Part shown: positions 7,707-18,379 of the stretch, one piece after another
Layout: each line of letters opens with the position of its first letter
How positions within the stretch are numbered: position 1 is the first letter of the stretch
NCBI RefSeq assembly: GCF_030652235.1
Contig: NZ_JAUSBA010000022.1
Span: 1 to 64,000 of the forward strand
From: Cypionkella sp.
GTDB taxonomy: Bacteria > Pseudomonadota > Alphaproteobacteria > Rhodobacterales > Rhodobacteraceae
Direction: 5' to 3'
Length of the DNA: 64,000 bases
Made by a program: the position numbers and the translations under genes
Notes under the pieces: model-generated
What the model was told of the DNA's origin: nothing
The model's database searches: none
Seen by the model: only the letters and a program-made list of their open reading frames with translations

Positions 7707-9138
7707 GACCCCAAGCCGACACAAGCGCCGAGGCAAGAGAGGCTACGGCGGCCAGCGCTGAGAGACGCGCAAAGCCCACGCTGGTCGCCGCGATATGCGC
7801 AGGGCCGTGGGCTATCACGCCAAAGCCCGGGGTCTCTGCCCCAATCGCGCCATAGCCCGCCGCAGCCATCCGCCCCATCAAGGCAATCGCCAGCAGGCTC
7901 GCCGCGCGTGCGACGGCATTGTTGATCCCCGAGGCAGCGCCCTGATCGGCGTCACTGGCCGAGGTCATCACCACGGTGGTCAATGGGGCCACCAGCAGCG
8001 CCATCCCAAAACCAGACAGCCACATCAGCGGCACAGCGCGGGTCCAATACAAAGCTTCATGCGCGGTGATCGCCAAGCCGGCTTGCGCCAAGCCCACCAG
8101 CACCGCGCCCCAAATCAGAAACGGCGCAGGGCCGATGCGATCCGCCAGTTTGCCCATCCGCGTGGACAAAGTGGCGATCATCAGCGCCCCCGGCAGGAAC
8201 GCCGCCACCATTGCCAAAGCATCCGCGCCCCAGGCTGAAACGGCGGTCATTGGCAGATAAAATCCGATGCCGGTCACCGCGAAATACAACAGGAAGGTTG
8301 CAAGGTTGATGGTGGAAAACCTGCGCACCCGGAACATGCTCAACTGGATCATCGGGGCAGGGCAGCGGGCCTCCCATGCCAGAAAACCCGCCAGAACAAC
8401 AAATCCCGTCGTCATCAGTGCCAGCGATTCTCCGGTCTCGGCGCTGAGACCATAGGCGACCAATCCGAAACCTAATGTTGCCAGAGCAGCCCCGATGAAA
8501 TCAATCGGCACGCCGGGGCGACCATGATCTGCCAGCGCAAAGCGGGCGAGCAACCACAGCGACACGCCACCCAGGGGCAGGTTCAAAGCGAAAATCCAGC
8601 GCCACCCCGACAACGGGTCAACCATCAAACACAGCCCCGCGAGGATCGGCCCCGCCGAAGCGGTGGCGATGGAGGCCGCCGCCCAAAGCCCCAGCGCCGC
8701 GCCACGTTCCTCGCGCGGGAAGGCGCGACCGATGATTGCCATCGAGCCCGGCACCATCAGCGCCGCCGCCACGCCTTGCAAGCCCCGCGCCACGATCATC
8801 CCCATCGGGCTGAACGCCAAAGCGCAGCCTAACGAACTGACCACAAACAAAATAATCCCCAAGCCAAAGCCGCGCGCGGTGCCAAAACGGTCGCCCAACG
8901 CGCCACCGACCAAGATCAGCGAGGTCAGCGCCAACAAGTAAATCCCGCTGAACCATTGCGCCTGTGGCAACGATGCCGCCAAAGACGCGCGCATCGCGGG
9001 CAGGGCGTTGGCGGTGACTGATGAGTCAATAAACCCCATCGACGAGGCCAAAATCGCCGCCCATAAAATCGCGCGTCGATGTTCAGGCGCACAAATGGCA
9101 ACGGGCACCAAGGTTTCCCCCGATGCCCGTGCTGTCAT
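7690..9138 (-). CDS. MFS transporter, DHA2 (EmrB/QacA-type) drug exporter
   Basis: A 482-residue protein with about 14 predicted membrane helices. It shows the DHA2 patterns GFIDSSVTANALPAM in helix 1, GALGDRFGTARGFGLG as motif A, and GPILAGL in helix 5 (motif C region). The likely role is proton-driven efflux of hydrophobic compounds; the substrate cannot be told from sequence. The ATG at 9138 is chosen; an in-frame GTG at 9153 is an alternative, and neither has a strong Shine-Dalgarno. It follows the bactofilin gene on the same strand by 27 bases and might be cotranscribed. Confidence 0.85.
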   Translation of the reverse strand: MTARASGETLVPVAICAPEHRRAILWAAILASSMGFIDSSVTANALPAMRASLAASLPQAQWFSGIYLLALTSLILVGGALGDRFGTARGFGLGIILFVVSSLGCALAFSPMGMIVARGLQGVAAALMVPGSMAIIGRAFPREERGAALGLWAAASIATASAGPILAGLCLMVDPLSGWRWIFALNLPLGGVSLWLLARFALADHGRPGVPIDFIGAALATLGFGLVAYGLSAETGESLALMTTGFVVLAGFLAWEARCPAPMIQLSMFRVRRFSTINLATFLLYFAVTGIGFYLPMTAVSAWGADALAMVAAFLPGALMIATLSTRMGKLADRIGPAPFLIWGAVLVGLAQAGLAITAHEALYWTRAVPLMWLSGFGMALLVAPLTTVVMTSASDADQGAASGINNAVARAASLLAIALMGRMAAAGYGAIGAETPGFGVIAHGPAHIAATSVGFARLSALAAVASLASALVSAWGLRRSN

Positions 9139-9165
9139 TTCCGTCTTGGACACTTGTGCGAAAAC

Positions 9166-9675
9166 TTAGGAGTCTTCGCTGGAGGCCGGAGCCTGCACGA
9201 TCCGACTGGTCGGGGTCGCAACCCGCCCGGTCGACAACGGATCATCCTGACGCTGCACCGAGCCTTCAAAATGCGCGCCCGACTCGATTGCGATGGTCTT
9301 GTGAATGATGTCGCCTTCCACCTTGGCGGTCGAGGTCAGGCGCACTTTCAAACCACGCACCCGGCCAATCACCCGGCCATTGACGACGATATCGTCAGCG
9401 ACGATCTCACCACGGATCGTCGCGGTTTCGCCCACGGTCAACAGATGTGCGCGGATATCGCCTTCAACCGTGCCTTCGACCTGAATATCACCGGTGGTGC
9501 GCAGATTGCCCACCACGGTCAGATCGGCGGACAGCACCGAGGCCGCCACTTTGCCCTTCGGCGCCGAAGGGGTGAATTCCATCGAGGGTTTGCTCACAGG
9601 GGCCTCCGGGGCTTTGGGTTTATCGCTCTCGCCAGCCTTGGGGCCCGGTTCGTTGATGCGGCTTTTAGAAAACAT
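9166..9675 (-). CDS. Bactofilin family cytoskeletal protein
   Basis: A 169-residue polymer-forming protein. A proline-rich flexible N-terminus (about 1-45) precedes the right-handed beta-helix core, seen as repeating turns such as GNLRTTGDIQVEGTVEGDI and TIRGEIVADDIVVNGRVIG, and a disordered tail. Bactofilins form non-polar filaments at the membrane and position cell-wall enzymes. The start overlaps the upstream M23 peptidase gene by 11 bases, which ties the two together as a scaffold and hydrolase pair. A Shine-Dalgarno-like AAAGGC lies upstream of the ATG. Confidence 0.9.
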   Translation of the reverse strand: MFSKSRINEPGPKAGESDKPKAPEAPVSKPSMEFTPSAPKGKVAASVLSADLTVVGNLRTTGDIQVEGTVEGDIRAHLLTVGETATIRGEIVADDIVVNGRVIGRVRGLKVRLTSTAKVEGDIIHKTIAIESGAHFEGSVQRQDDPLSTGRVATPTSRIVQAPASSEDS

Positions 9676-11041
9676 TGGTCGCTGCCTTTATGAAGGTCAT
9701 CGGATTTATCGCAGATCCACCGATGCGGATCTCGTAGTGAAGATGTGTGCCAGTCGAGCGGCCCGAGTTGCCCATATCACCGATCCGGTCGCCGCGCGAT
9801 ACCTTTTGGCCGACTTCAACGCGGATCTGCGACATATGAGCGTAACGGGTTTCAATACCAAAGGCATGCTGTACCTTGACCAGCCGACCATAGCCGTTTG
9901 ACCAGCCAGCAAAAGTCACAACGCCGTCAGCAGTGGAATAAATTGGCGCGCCGTAGTCGCCCGCCAAATCTTGACCCTCATGCATCCGCGGGCCTCGGCC
10001 CAAGGGATCATCCCGCCCGCCAAATCCCGAAGTGTAGCGCACAGTGGTTTTCACTGGCATCCCGAACGGCGCTTTGAAAGCGGCAATGCGGTATATGTTC
10101 ATGTTATCAAGGCTTTTCAGAATAGCATTGGCGCGCAGTTCATCCATCGACGCCGTTTGCCCCGAGGTCGACAGCGAGATCGGCATCAGCGGACCACCTT
10201 GGCCACTATAGCCTTTGCGCACGTCTGAGAGCAGCTTGTCAGGCGACAGCCCCGCGTCACGGAACATCTTGTCCAGAGGCTCTACGGAAACCGTCAGTGC
10301 TTGTTCCAAAGAAGCAAAAATTACATCATTGCTGGCTTGAAGCTGTTGTTTTTCTTGGGTCACCTTCGCTGTGCGCGCGTCGGCTTTCTCGGCTTCGGTC
10401 TGCATCACATCGCGGGCTTGCGCGGTTTCACCCAAGCTGGCGGTCATCATTTCCAGCGTGGCATCGGCATCTGCCAGCTTTTCTGCCTCAGTCCGGCCCG
10501 CTGTGGGGGCAGTGGACAAGGAGGCTACCTGATCGCGTGCAGAATCGCGTTCCTTGATCACGCCGCGCAGGGTGTTTTGGATGACGTCGATGCCGGTTTC
10601 CAACTCGCGCCGGCGATCTTCCGAGGCCAGCAGTCGCGCCTGCATCTGGGACACTTGTGCAAGAGCCAGATTGAACCGCCCTTGGGCAGAGGCCGCTTCA
10701 TCCGCGCGCAGATCGCGGTCGGCCGACAGATCATTCAGGCGTTGTTCGTAAAGCCCCTGCTGGCGTGCCACTTGCTGCCGCGAGGTGCCGGCCGAAATGG
10801 AATCCAGCAGCAGAACAGCGGTTGCCAATATCGTCCAAGCCAAGGCCAGCGAGCCGAACACCAAAGCGATCGCTTGCGTGCTGGGGCGCAACCGGATGAA
10901 ACGCGTCTCGGTTTCCGATTTCAGGAACAGACGTTGTTCCGGAAGATACCGCTCCAACGTGGTGTGAATCCGATAGGTGAGGCGTGTCAGCACAGCGGCA
11001 TGTTCCGGTTCTTTAGGCACAAAGGGCGGTGGGGTGCCCAT
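9665..11041 (-). CDS. Membrane-anchored M23 (LytM-type) peptidoglycan endopeptidase
   Basis: A 458-residue protein with a cytoplasmic N-terminus (about 1-55), one membrane helix (about 56-82, IALVFGSLALAWTILATAVL), an extended coiled coil (about 95-220, rich in Gln/Glu/Arg), and a C-terminal Peptidase_M23 domain. The zinc ligands are intact: HEGQDLAG (about 350) and HLHYEIR (about 432), with a further HMSQI histidine. It should therefore be an active DD-endopeptidase rather than a degenerate EnvC-type activator. The coiled coil plus M23 layout and the 11-base overlap with the bactofilin gene resemble known bactofilin-LytM pairs that shape the cell locally. Confidence 0.88.
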   Translation of the reverse strand: MGTPPPFVPKEPEHAAVLTRLTYRIHTTLERYLPEQRLFLKSETETRFIRLRPSTQAIALVFGSLALAWTILATAVLLLDSISAGTSRQQVARQQGLYEQRLNDLSADRDLRADEAASAQGRFNLALAQVSQMQARLLASEDRRRELETGIDVIQNTLRGVIKERDSARDQVASLSTAPTAGRTEAEKLADADATLEMMTASLGETAQARDVMQTEAEKADARTAKVTQEKQQLQASNDVIFASLEQALTVSVEPLDKMFRDAGLSPDKLLSDVRKGYSGQGGPLMPISLSTSGQTASMDELRANAILKSLDNMNIYRIAAFKAPFGMPVKTTVRYTSGFGGRDDPLGRGPRMHEGQDLAGDYGAPIYSTADGVVTFAGWSNGYGRLVKVQHAFGIETRYAHMSQIRVEVGQKVSRGDRIGDMGNSGRSTGTHLHYEIRIGGSAINPMTFIKAATNVF

Positions 11042-11114
11042 TTGCCGGGCTCATGCCTGATTAGCCAGCGCTTGGGTCCCTCGCAACAAATTTGACCTAA
11101 TCGCTGGGAACCGG

Positions 11115-11148
11115 GGCGGAATCTCGCCAATCTCGGCGAGATTCCGCC
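11115..11148 (-). terminator. Strong hairpin after the DUF455 gene
   Basis: GGCGGAATCTCGCC and GGCGAGATTCCGCC form a perfect 14-bp stem with a 6-base loop, 15 bases past the DUF455 stop. There is no clear U-tract, so it may be a 3' stabiliser or a weak terminator before the M23 gene. Confidence 0.5.
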
Positions 11149-11162
11149 GATAACTCTTACGC

Positions 11163-11963
11163 CTAATCGACGAGGGGCCAATAGAAATCAGGCGGCAATC
11201 CGGCCTCGGCGCGCTTTTCTTCGTTGAACGGCGGCTTCAGATTGCCGTGGAAGTACTTGCGTACAAGCGTGTGGAATACCTCCTTAGGATCATCGCCGGC
11301 GCGGCCGCACAGCCAGTTGAACCATTTCGCGCCATAAGCCACGTGTGCCACTTCCTCGGCGTAGATCGTGTTCAGCGCCGCGATGGCTTGAGTTTCTTTG
11401 GCTTGAGTGAACAACGCGATCATCCCTGGCGTCACATCCAGCCCGCGCGCCTCCAGCACCATCGGCACCACGGCGAGGCGGCCCAGCAGATCAGCGGCGG
11501 TATCCTCGGCGGCTTGCCACATGAAAGCATGCGCGGGCATCGCGCCATAATGGCTGCCCATCGTTTCAAGACAATCACACAGCAGATTAAAATGCTTCGA
11601 TTCGTCATCCGCCGCCTGCACCCAATCGTCATAAAAGCCCAAGGGCATCACGGTGTCGGTGAAGCGGGCAATGATATCCCAATGCAGATCAACGGCGTTC
11701 AACTCAATATGCGCCACCGCATGCAGCAAAGCGATGCGACCCAAGGGCGAGCCGGGACGGCGGCGCGGCACTTCGCGCGGGTCAAGAAGATCCGGCTTTT
11801 CGGGGCGGGCAGGGCGCTGCGGTGGGCTGGCTTGCCCGACGGCCAAAGGCGCACCCGCCGCCCGTGCAGTCCGCCAACGCGCGGCATGGGCATGGGACAA
11901 AGCGGTTTTCGCGCGCCCGTCAGCGGTGGTCAAAACCTCGACCGCCATCTCGGCCAAAGTCAT
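11163..11963 (-). CDS. DUF455 ferritin-like protein
   Basis: A 266-residue member of the DUF455 family, a ferritin-like four-helix fold with candidate di-iron ligands: HIELNAVDL, DDESKHFNLL, LEARGLDVTPG and YAEEVAHVAYG. No reaction is established for the family. The ATG at 11963 overlaps the bcp stop as TGATG, so the two genes are probably translationally coupled; a GTG one codon upstream is also possible. Pairing with a thiol peroxidase would fit an oxidative or iron-related role, but that is inference from context only. Confidence 0.82.
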   Translation of the reverse strand: MTLAEMAVEVLTTADGRAKTALSHAHAARWRTARAAGAPLAVGQASPPQRPARPEKPDLLDPREVPRRRPGSPLGRIALLHAVAHIELNAVDLHWDIIARFTDTVMPLGFYDDWVQAADDESKHFNLLCDCLETMGSHYGAMPAHAFMWQAAEDTAADLLGRLAVVPMVLEARGLDVTPGMIALFTQAKETQAIAALNTIYAEEVAHVAYGAKWFNWLCGRAGDDPKEVFHTLVRKYFHGNLKPPFNEEKRAEAGLPPDFYWPLVD

Positions 11964-12424
11964 CACAGCGCCCGCACCGCCGTCAGAACCGCATCGGCAT
12001 GCCCCTTGACCGAAACCTTGTTCCAGACCTGCGACACCTGACCTGCGCCGTCGATCAGCACCGTGGTCCGCTCAATCCCCATATAGGTCTTGCCGTACAT
12101 GCTTTTTTCCAGCCAAACGCCATAATCTTCGCAGGTGGTCCCCGCCTCATCTGACGCCAGCACAATCGACAGCCCATGCTTTTTGCAGAACTTGTCATGC
12201 GCCTTCACCGAATCCTTGGAAATCCCGATCACGGTGCAGCCCGCAGCGGTGAAATCCGCCAGATGCGCGTTGAAATCCTGCGCTTCCAGCGTGCAACCCG
12301 GCGTGTCGTCTTTGGGATAGAAATACAGCACCACTTTGCTGGGGCGCAGGCCCGATAGCGTCACGTTGCCACCGCCATCGCGCGGCAAGATGAAATCGGG
12401 GGCGGTTTGGCCAGAGGTTATCAT
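11963..12424 (-). CDS. bcp: Peroxiredoxin, Bcp/PrxQ family
   Basis: This thiol peroxidase reduces hydrogen and organic peroxides. It is 153 residues, the usual length. The peroxidatic cysteine is in DDTPGCTLEAQDF (about residue 43) with the conserved Thr and Pro. The E. coli-type resolving cysteine five residues later is replaced by Gln; two other cysteines, in AAGCTVIG and DKFCKKHG, remain, so it may work as a 1-Cys or atypical enzyme. The ATG has AAGGAG upstream. It diverges from the AsmA-like gene across a 139-base gap that must hold both promoters. Confidence 0.93.
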   Translation of the reverse strand: MITSGQTAPDFILPRDGGGNVTLSGLRPSKVVLYFYPKDDTPGCTLEAQDFNAHLADFTAAGCTVIGISKDSVKAHDKFCKKHGLSIVLASDEAGTTCEDYGVWLEKSMYGKTYMGIERTTVLIDGAGQVSQVWNKVSVKGHADAVLTAVRAL

Positions 12425-12563
12425 GCGCGGCTCCTTGCTATTTGAATATCAACCCTTTGCGATCTAGTTGCCTTTGGGCAAAGATAAAGGCAAGCCCCAG
12501 CGAAGGAACGGCCAGCATCCGCATCGGCGGTATGGGTCGGCATTGGGAAAGGCAGCGGCAACG

Positions 12564-15500
12564 ATGACGACCGATCAGCAGAGCGAGGCTGCCCCCGATC
12601 CGGGTCATGCTTCTGTTGTGTCGGATGTACCGGCCACTGCAACCGCCGCAGCCAAGGAAACCAAAAAACGCCACCGCACCGGCCTTGGCGCGCGGCTGTT
12701 CAGTCTGGCGCTGATCTTCGGGGTTATTTTTGGCATCTTCGCGCTCTCTGGCAAACCCATCCCGATGCCGACCTGGGTGGTGGCCGAGATCGAGCAGCGC
12801 GCCAACAAATCCCTCGCCAAGGCCCTGCCGGAAGCCGCTATCGCTATTGGCGGGGTTGAGATCACCGTCGAAGATTGGGTGCCCCGCCTGCGCCTGGACG
12901 ATCTGCGCTTGCTGAAAACCAACAACCAAGCGCTGCTGACCCTGCCAGATCTGCGCGTCACACTGGACCCCGGCGCTTTGCTGCACGGCCAATTCCGCGC
13001 CCGCAGCCTGAAAATCGTCGGAGCACACCTGCAAGTCATCCGCGACCGCGATGGCAATTTTGATCTGTCGCTGGGCGGCACCGAAATGCAGCCGAACATT
13101 CGCAGCCTACCGGAACTTTTCGATGCGGTGGACCGCGCCTTCGCCAGCCCCGTCGCCGCCCACTTGACCACGATTGAGGCCGAGGCGCTGACCCTCACAT
13201 TGCAAGACCAAAAGTCGGGCCGGCAGTTTGATCTGGGCGATGGCCGCTTGCAGTTGGAAAACCGCGCCACGGAAGTTGCAGCAGAGGTCAGCCTGTCGCT
13301 GATCAGCAGTGCGACGCCTGCGCGCGCGGTGCTGACCATCGTGTCACAAAAGACCGATGATCAGGCGCGGATTTCGGCGCAGATTGACGGTGTGGCCGCC
13401 AAGGATGTCGCAGCCCTTGCCGCCCCCTTTGCCTTTGCCGGGGTACTGGATGCGCCAATCTCGGGCGAGATTCACACCACTCTGCGCGCCGAAGGCATCT
13501 CGGCGCTGGAGGCCAGCTTAAGCTTTGGCAAGGGCGCTTTGCAGCCCAACCCGGAAGCCCGCCCGATCGCCTTTGACAGTGCCAGCATGGCGATGCGCTT
13601 TGTGCCCGACCAAGGTCGGATGGATCTGACAGCACTTTCGGTGCAAAGCCCGACGTTGCGGGTGAAAGCCTCGGGCCACAGCTATCTGATCCGCGCCGAT
13701 GGCAGCCGCATCTTTGGCGCTTTGGCGCGTGAGGTGCCGGACGCATATCTCACTCAGTTGGAATTCAGCCAAGTGATGATTGACCCCGAAGGTTTGTTCC
13801 AAGAACCTGTTGAGTTCAGCCATGGCGCGCTGGACACGCGGATGCGCTTGCAGCCGTTCTCGGTCGAGATCGGCCAACTGGCGCTGACCGAAGCCGGGCG
13901 GCGGCTGACGGCTTCGGGGAAGATTGGTGCCGATCAGCAGGGCTGGCGCGCGGCGATTGATCTGGCGCTGAACGAGATCCAGCATGATCGACTGGTGGCA
14001 CTGTGGCCGGTGACTTTGCTGCCAAACACCCGGCTTTGGGTCGACAAGAACGTGCTCAGCGGCTCGCTGACCGACGTGCGCGCGGCGTTGCGGATCGAGC
14101 CAGGCCAAGCCCCGCGCCTGCATCTGGGCTATAATTTCAATGACGCCGATGTGCGGTTTCTGGCGACGTTGCCGCCGATCAAGGCGGGCGATGGCTATGC
14201 TTCGGTTGACGGGCAAACCTACACGATGGTGATGTCGAGCGGCACGGTGGCCCCGCCCGAGGGGGGAGAGATCAATGTCGCAGGCTCGGTTTTTGCCATC
14301 CCCGATGTGACACAACGCCCTGCCACGGCTGAAATCACCCTGAAAACCCAATCCAGCCTGACCGCCGCTTTGTCGCTGCTGGATCAGCCGCCGTTTCACT
14401 TCATGTCAAAAGCCGACCAGCCGGTGACCTTGGGGCAGGGCACCGCCGCGATCGAGACTCATCTGAAGATGCCATTGCAAAAGAAAATCGCGCTGAAAGA
14501 TGTGCAATATCAGGTGGCGGGCACGGTTTCGGGGTTTTCCTCGGACACCGTCGTGCCGGGGCGCAAGATCACCGCCGATAGTTTGGCCGTCTCGGCCGAT
14601 ACCACCGGACTGACCATCGCAGGCGCGGGGTTGATTGGGGCGGTGCCATTTGACGTGACTTACCGTCAAGGCTTCGCGCTCGATCAGAAGGGCAAGGCGC
14701 GGATCGAAGGCGCTGTCACGCTGTCGCAGAAAACCGCGTCAGAGTTCGGTCTGGGCCTGCCGGATGGCATGGTGTCGGGGCAGGGCCGCGGTCAGGTCAA
14801 GATTGACCTCGTGCGCGGCCAACCGGGGCATCTGTCGCTGGTGTCCGATCTGACCAATATCGGTCTGACCATCCCCGAGGTGGGCTGGTCGAAGCCGAAA
14901 GCCGCCAAGGGCCAGTTGACCGCCGAAGTCCGCTTGGGCAAGCCGCCTTTGGTGGAAAGCATCAGCCTGAAAGCATCTGGCTTGGATGCGACGGGTTCTG
15001 TGACACTGAAAGCCGGGGGCGGCTTGGATGTGGCGAAGTTCAACCGGGTGCGCTTGGGGGGGTGGCTGGATGCGCCGGTGGAAATTCGCGGACGCGGGCA
15101 GGGCAATTCCGTGGGCTTGGCGGTGACGGGGGGATCGGTGGATATGCGCCGGATGCCTTCGGCGTCCGAGCGTAAATCAAGCGGCAAATCCGGCGGCAGC
15201 CCGCTTGCACTGCGGCTGGACAGTTTGCAGGTGTCGCAGAGCATCGCTTTGACCAATTTTCGCGGCGATTTTTCGCTGACAGGTGGCCTGAACGGCAATT
15301 TCATCGCGGCGGTCAATGGCACAGCGCAGGTGAAAGGCACGGTCGTACCTGCCCGCAACGGCACGGCGGTGCGGCTGGTGTCAGAGGATGCGGGGGCGGT
15401 GATGGCGGCGTCAGGCATTTTCGCCTCGGCGCGGGGCGGGTCTTTGGATCTGACGCTGCAACCCCGACCCGAGGCGGGCAACTATGACGGCGTGGTGAAA

Positions 15501-15959
15501 ATGGGCGCTCTGCGGGTGCGCAACACCAATGTTCTGGCCGAGCTTTTGAACGCCATCTCGGTGGTGGGGATACTGGAGCAGCTCAATGGCGAGGGGCTGT
15601 TGTTCAACAACGTCGAGGCTGCCTTCCTGCTGACGCCAAATGCGATACAGGTGCACAATGGATCGGCAATTGGTGCCTCCTTGGGGGTGTCGATGGCGGG
15701 GGTCTACAAAAGCGCCAGCGCCGAGTTGTTCATGCAGGGCACGATCTCGCCGATCTATCTTCTAAACGGCATTGGATCTGTGCTGACCCGGCGCGGCGAG
15801 GGGCTGTTTGGCTTCAACTATGCACTCAGCGGCACCGCCGCCGATCCGCAGGTCAGTGTAAACCCGCTGTCGATCTTGACGCCGGGGATGTTCCGCGAGA
15901 TTTTCCGCAGCCCCGCGCCGGTGATCGGCAGCAAAAACACAGAAGGAAATGGCGGATGA
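12564..15959 (+). CDS. Giant AsmA/YhdP-like protein (DUF3971)
   Basis: 1131 residues with a cytoplasmic N-terminus, one membrane helix (about 43-65, [19 protein letters not shown]), then a very long periplasmic region of beta-rich repeats typical of DUF3971/AsmA_2 (for example [20 protein letters not shown] near the start, [17 protein letters not shown] near the end). By analogy with E. coli YhdP, TamB and AsmA, such bridge-like proteins are thought to carry phospholipids between membranes. I use the ATG at 12564; an in-frame start at 12468 would add 32 basic residues. It overlaps queA by four bases (ATGA), so the two are cotranscribed. Confidence 0.85.
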   Translation: MTTDQQSEAAPDPGHASVVSDVPATATAAAKETKKRHRTGLGARLFSLALIFGVIFGIFALSGKPIPMPTWVVAEIEQRANKSLAKALPEAAIAIGGVEITVEDWVPRLRLDDLRLLKTNNQALLTLPDLRVTLDPGALLHGQFRARSLKIVGAHLQVIRDRDGNFDLSLGGTEMQPNIRSLPELFDAVDRAFASPVAAHLTTIEAEALTLTLQDQKSGRQFDLGDGRLQLENRATEVAAEVSLSLISSATPARAVLTIVSQKTDDQARISAQIDGVAAKDVAALAAPFAFAGVLDAPISGEIHTTLRAEGISALEASLSFGKGALQPNPEARPIAFDSASMAMRFVPDQGRMDLTALSVQSPTLRVKASGHSYLIRADGSRIFGALAREVPDAYLTQLEFSQVMIDPEGLFQEPVEFSHGALDTRMRLQPFSVEIGQLALTEAGRRLTASGKIGADQQGWRAAIDLALNEIQHDRLVALWPVTLLPNTRLWVDKNVLSGSLTDVRAALRIEPGQAPRLHLGYNFNDADVRFLATLPPIKAGDGYASVDGQTYTMVMSSGTVAPPEGGEINVAGSVFAIPDVTQRPATAEITLKTQSSLTAALSLLDQPPFHFMSKADQPVTLGQGTAAIETHLKMPLQKKIALKDVQYQVAGTVSGFSSDTVVPGRKITADSLAVSADTTGLTIAGAGLIGAVPFDVTYRQGFALDQKGKARIEGAVTLSQKTASEFGLGLPDGMVSGQGRGQVKIDLVRGQPGHLSLVSDLTNIGLTIPEVGWSKPKAAKGQLTAEVRLGKPPLVESISLKASGLDATGSVTLKAGGGLDVAKFNRVRLGGWLDAPVEIRGRGQGNSVGLAVTGGSVDMRRMPSASERKSSGKSGGSPLALRLDSLQVSQSIALTNFRGDFSLTGGLNGNFIAAVNGTAQVKGTVVPARNGTAVRLVSEDAGAVMAASGIFASARGGSLDLTLQPRPEAGNYDGVVKMGALRVRNTNVLAELLNAISVVGILEQLNGEGLLFNNVEAAFLLTPNAIQVHNGSAIGASLGVSMAGVYKSASAELFMQGTISPIYLLNGIGSVLTRRGEGLFGFNYALSGTAADPQVSVNPLSILTPGMFREIFRSPAPVIGSKNTEGNGG

Positions 15960-16987
15960 AGCTGTCGGATTTTGACTTTGATCTGCCTGAAGCTCTGATC
16001 GCCACCCGCCCGGCACGCCCGCGCACGGCGGCGCGGTTGCTGCTGGCGCAAGGTGATCAGATCACGGACCTGCATGTCGCTGATCTGATCGACATCTTCC
16101 GCCCCGGTGATCGCATGGTGCTGAACAACACCCGCGTAATCCCGGCGCGTCTGTTCGGGCACAGACAGCGCGGCGAGGCGGTGGCCAAAGTCGAAATCAC
16201 CCTGCTGGAACCACAAGCGCAGGGCTGGCGTGCGCTTGCCAAACCTCTGCGCAAGGTCAATATTGGCGAGGTGATCCGGTTTTCCGATCAGCTTTCCGCA
16301 ACTGTCGCCGCCAAATCCGAAACCGATCTGCGGCTGGAATTCAACCTGACCGGCGATGACTTCGACGCCGCCTTGAACGCCGCCGGAGCCATGCCGCTGC
16401 CGCCCTATATCGCCGCCAAACGTCCCGCCGATGCGCAGGATAACACCGATTATCAAACCGTTTTCGCCCGCCATGCCGGGGCCGTCGCCGCCCCCACCGC
16501 AAGCCTGCATTTCGACGCAGAGTTGCTGGCAGCTTTAGCAGCGAAAGGTGTGGCGTTCACCGAAGTCACCCTGCATGTCGGCGCAGGCACCTTCCTGCCC
16601 GTCAAAGTTGAAGACGTCACCACCCATAAAATGCACGCCGAATGGGGTCAGGTCAGCCCGCAGGCGGCCTCTGAGATCAACGCCACCAAAGCCGCAGGCG
16701 GTCGGGTGATCCCGGTCGGCACCACCGCGCTGCGGCTGATTGAATCGGCAGCGGTGACGGGCCGGGTTGAGGCGTGGGAAGGCACCACCGACATTTTCAT
16801 CTATCCCGGCTACCAATTCCGCGTCACCGATGCGCTGATGACCAACTTCCATCTGCCGAAATCGACGCTGCTGATGCTGGTTTCGGCGCTGATGGGCAAG
16901 GCGCGGATGGACCGGATCTATGCCCATGCCGTGACCCATGAGTATCGTTTCTTTTCCTACGGCGATGCTTCGCTGTTGATACCGTAG
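15956..16987 (+). CDS. queA: S-adenosylmethionine:tRNA ribosyltransferase-isomerase
   Basis: QueA transfers and isomerises the ribose of SAM onto preQ1-modified tRNA to make epoxyqueuosine at position 34. The 343-residue protein has the family start [56 protein letters not shown] and the C-terminal [17 protein letters not shown]. Start and upstream stop overlap as ATGA. The usual partner tgt does not follow; an MFS gene lies 102 bases downstream. Confidence 0.95.
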   Translation: MKLSDFDFDLPEALIATRPARPRTAARLLLAQGDQITDLHVADLIDIFRPGDRMVLNNTRVIPARLFGHRQRGEAVAKVEITLLEPQAQGWRALAKPLRKVNIGEVIRFSDQLSATVAAKSETDLRLEFNLTGDDFDAALNAAGAMPLPPYIAAKRPADAQDNTDYQTVFARHAGAVAAPTASLHFDAELLAALAAKGVAFTEVTLHVGAGTFLPVKVEDVTTHKMHAEWGQVSPQAASEINATKAAGGRVIPVGTTALRLIESAAVTGRVEAWEGTTDIFIYPGYQFRVTDALMTNFHLPKSTLLMLVSALMGKARMDRIYAHAVTHEYRFFSYGDASLLIP

Positions 16988-17089
16988 CGGTGCACGCAAG
17001 CGCACCCTACACATTGTCACGCTGTCGCAAATCAATCACTCAGCACGGTTTACTATGCTAACCTTGTCCCAGACACCCGGAGCCTCTGA

Positions 17090-18316
17090 ATGCTAAAAGT
17101 TCTCGCCCATTCCTGGCCCTTGCTGCTGGGCGTCATGCTGCTGATGGTTGGCAATGGCGTGCAAAGCTCGCTGCTTGGTATCCGGGGCGCGCTGGAAGGC
17201 TTTAGCACCTTCCAGCTTTCTATCGTGATGTCGGCCTATTTTCTCGGCTTCCTCGGGGGCTCTCGGCTTGCGCCCGAAATGATCCGTCGCGTCGGCCATG
17301 TCAGGGTGTTTTCCGCCCTAGGTTCGATGATTTCCGCCGTGCTTGTGCTGTATCCGCTGATGCTGGATTGGCAGGCTTGGGCGGTGATGCGGGTGCTGAT
17401 CGGGTTTTGTTTCTCGGGCATCTATGTGACTTCTGAAAGCTGGCTGAACAACACCGCCAGCAATGAAACCCGTGGTCAGACCCTATCCGCCTATATGATC
17501 GTGCAAATGCTCGGCATCATCGCGTCGCAGGGGCTTTTGGCGATGGGCGACCCCAACGGATTTGGGCTCTTCATCATCCCATCCGTCCTCGTCTCGCTGG
17601 CTTTCATGCCAATCCTGTTGGCCGACACCCCCGCGCCCACCTTCGCCACCATCAATGCCATGAGTTTTACGCAACTGTTCCGCATCTCACCGCTTGGCTG
17701 CGCCGGGATGCTGCTGACGGGCGGCGTGTTCGCCGCGATGTTTGGCATGGCCTCGGTTTATGGTGCGATGTCGTCGATGAGCCTCGGCCAGATCGCCATT
17801 TTCGTCGCCGCGATGTATGTTGGCGGCCTTGTGCTGCAATACCCGGTTGGCTGGCTGTCTGATCGCGTCGACCGCCGCGTGCTGATCTTGTGGATGTCCA
17901 CCGCCGGGGCTGTGGTGATGGCCGTCGCCGCCGCCACGCCCTTGCCCTTCACGCTGGAGGTGCTGGTGGCAGCCCTGCTGGGCGGCATCATCAACCCTTT
18001 GTATTCGCTGCTGATTGCCCACACCAATGACTTCCTAAGCAAAGAAGACATGCCCGGTGCATCGGCTGGCCTGATCTTCCTCAACGGGTTCGGCGCAATC
18101 TTTGGCCCGCTTTTGGCAGGCTGGCTGATGAGCGTGATCGGCCCGGAAGGCTATTTCCTGATCATCGGCGGCTTTTTCGCGGCCCTTGCTGGCTATGCCG
18201 CTTACCGGATGACCAAGCGCGACGCCCCGGTGCACACCAACACCTACGCAGGCCTGACGCCGACCGCTTCGGCGCTGACGGTGGATGCGGTGCTGCAGGA
18301 AGAGCCGCGCCGCTGA
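17090..18316 (+). CDS. MFS transporter, YcaD-like
   Basis: 408 residues with 12 likely membrane helices and signatures GNGVQSSLLGIRGALEGF in helix 1 and LGFLGGSRLAPEMIRRVGH (motif A region). The pattern resembles the YcaD/UMF2 branch of MFS carriers, whose substrates are unknown. GGAG lies upstream of the ATG. It could share the queA transcript, but the 102-base gap allows its own promoter. Confidence 0.82.
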   Translation: MLKVLAHSWPLLLGVMLLMVGNGVQSSLLGIRGALEGFSTFQLSIVMSAYFLGFLGGSRLAPEMIRRVGHVRVFSALGSMISAVLVLYPLMLDWQAWAVMRVLIGFCFSGIYVTSESWLNNTASNETRGQTLSAYMIVQMLGIIASQGLLAMGDPNGFGLFIIPSVLVSLAFMPILLADTPAPTFATINAMSFTQLFRISPLGCAGMLLTGGVFAAMFGMASVYGAMSSMSLGQIAIFVAAMYVGGLVLQYPVGWLSDRVDRRVLILWMSTAGAVVMAVAAATPLPFTLEVLVAALLGGIINPLYSLLIAHTNDFLSKEDMPGASAGLIFLNGFGAIFGPLLAGWLMSVIGPEGYFLIIGGFFAALAGYAAYRMTKRDAPVHTNTYAGLTPTASALTVDAVLQEEPRR

Positions 18317-18379
18317 AGGTTTCCAAAGCGGTTGCGGGGACTGTGTGAACCTGCCACCTTGCTGCAAAGAGGGATGCTT

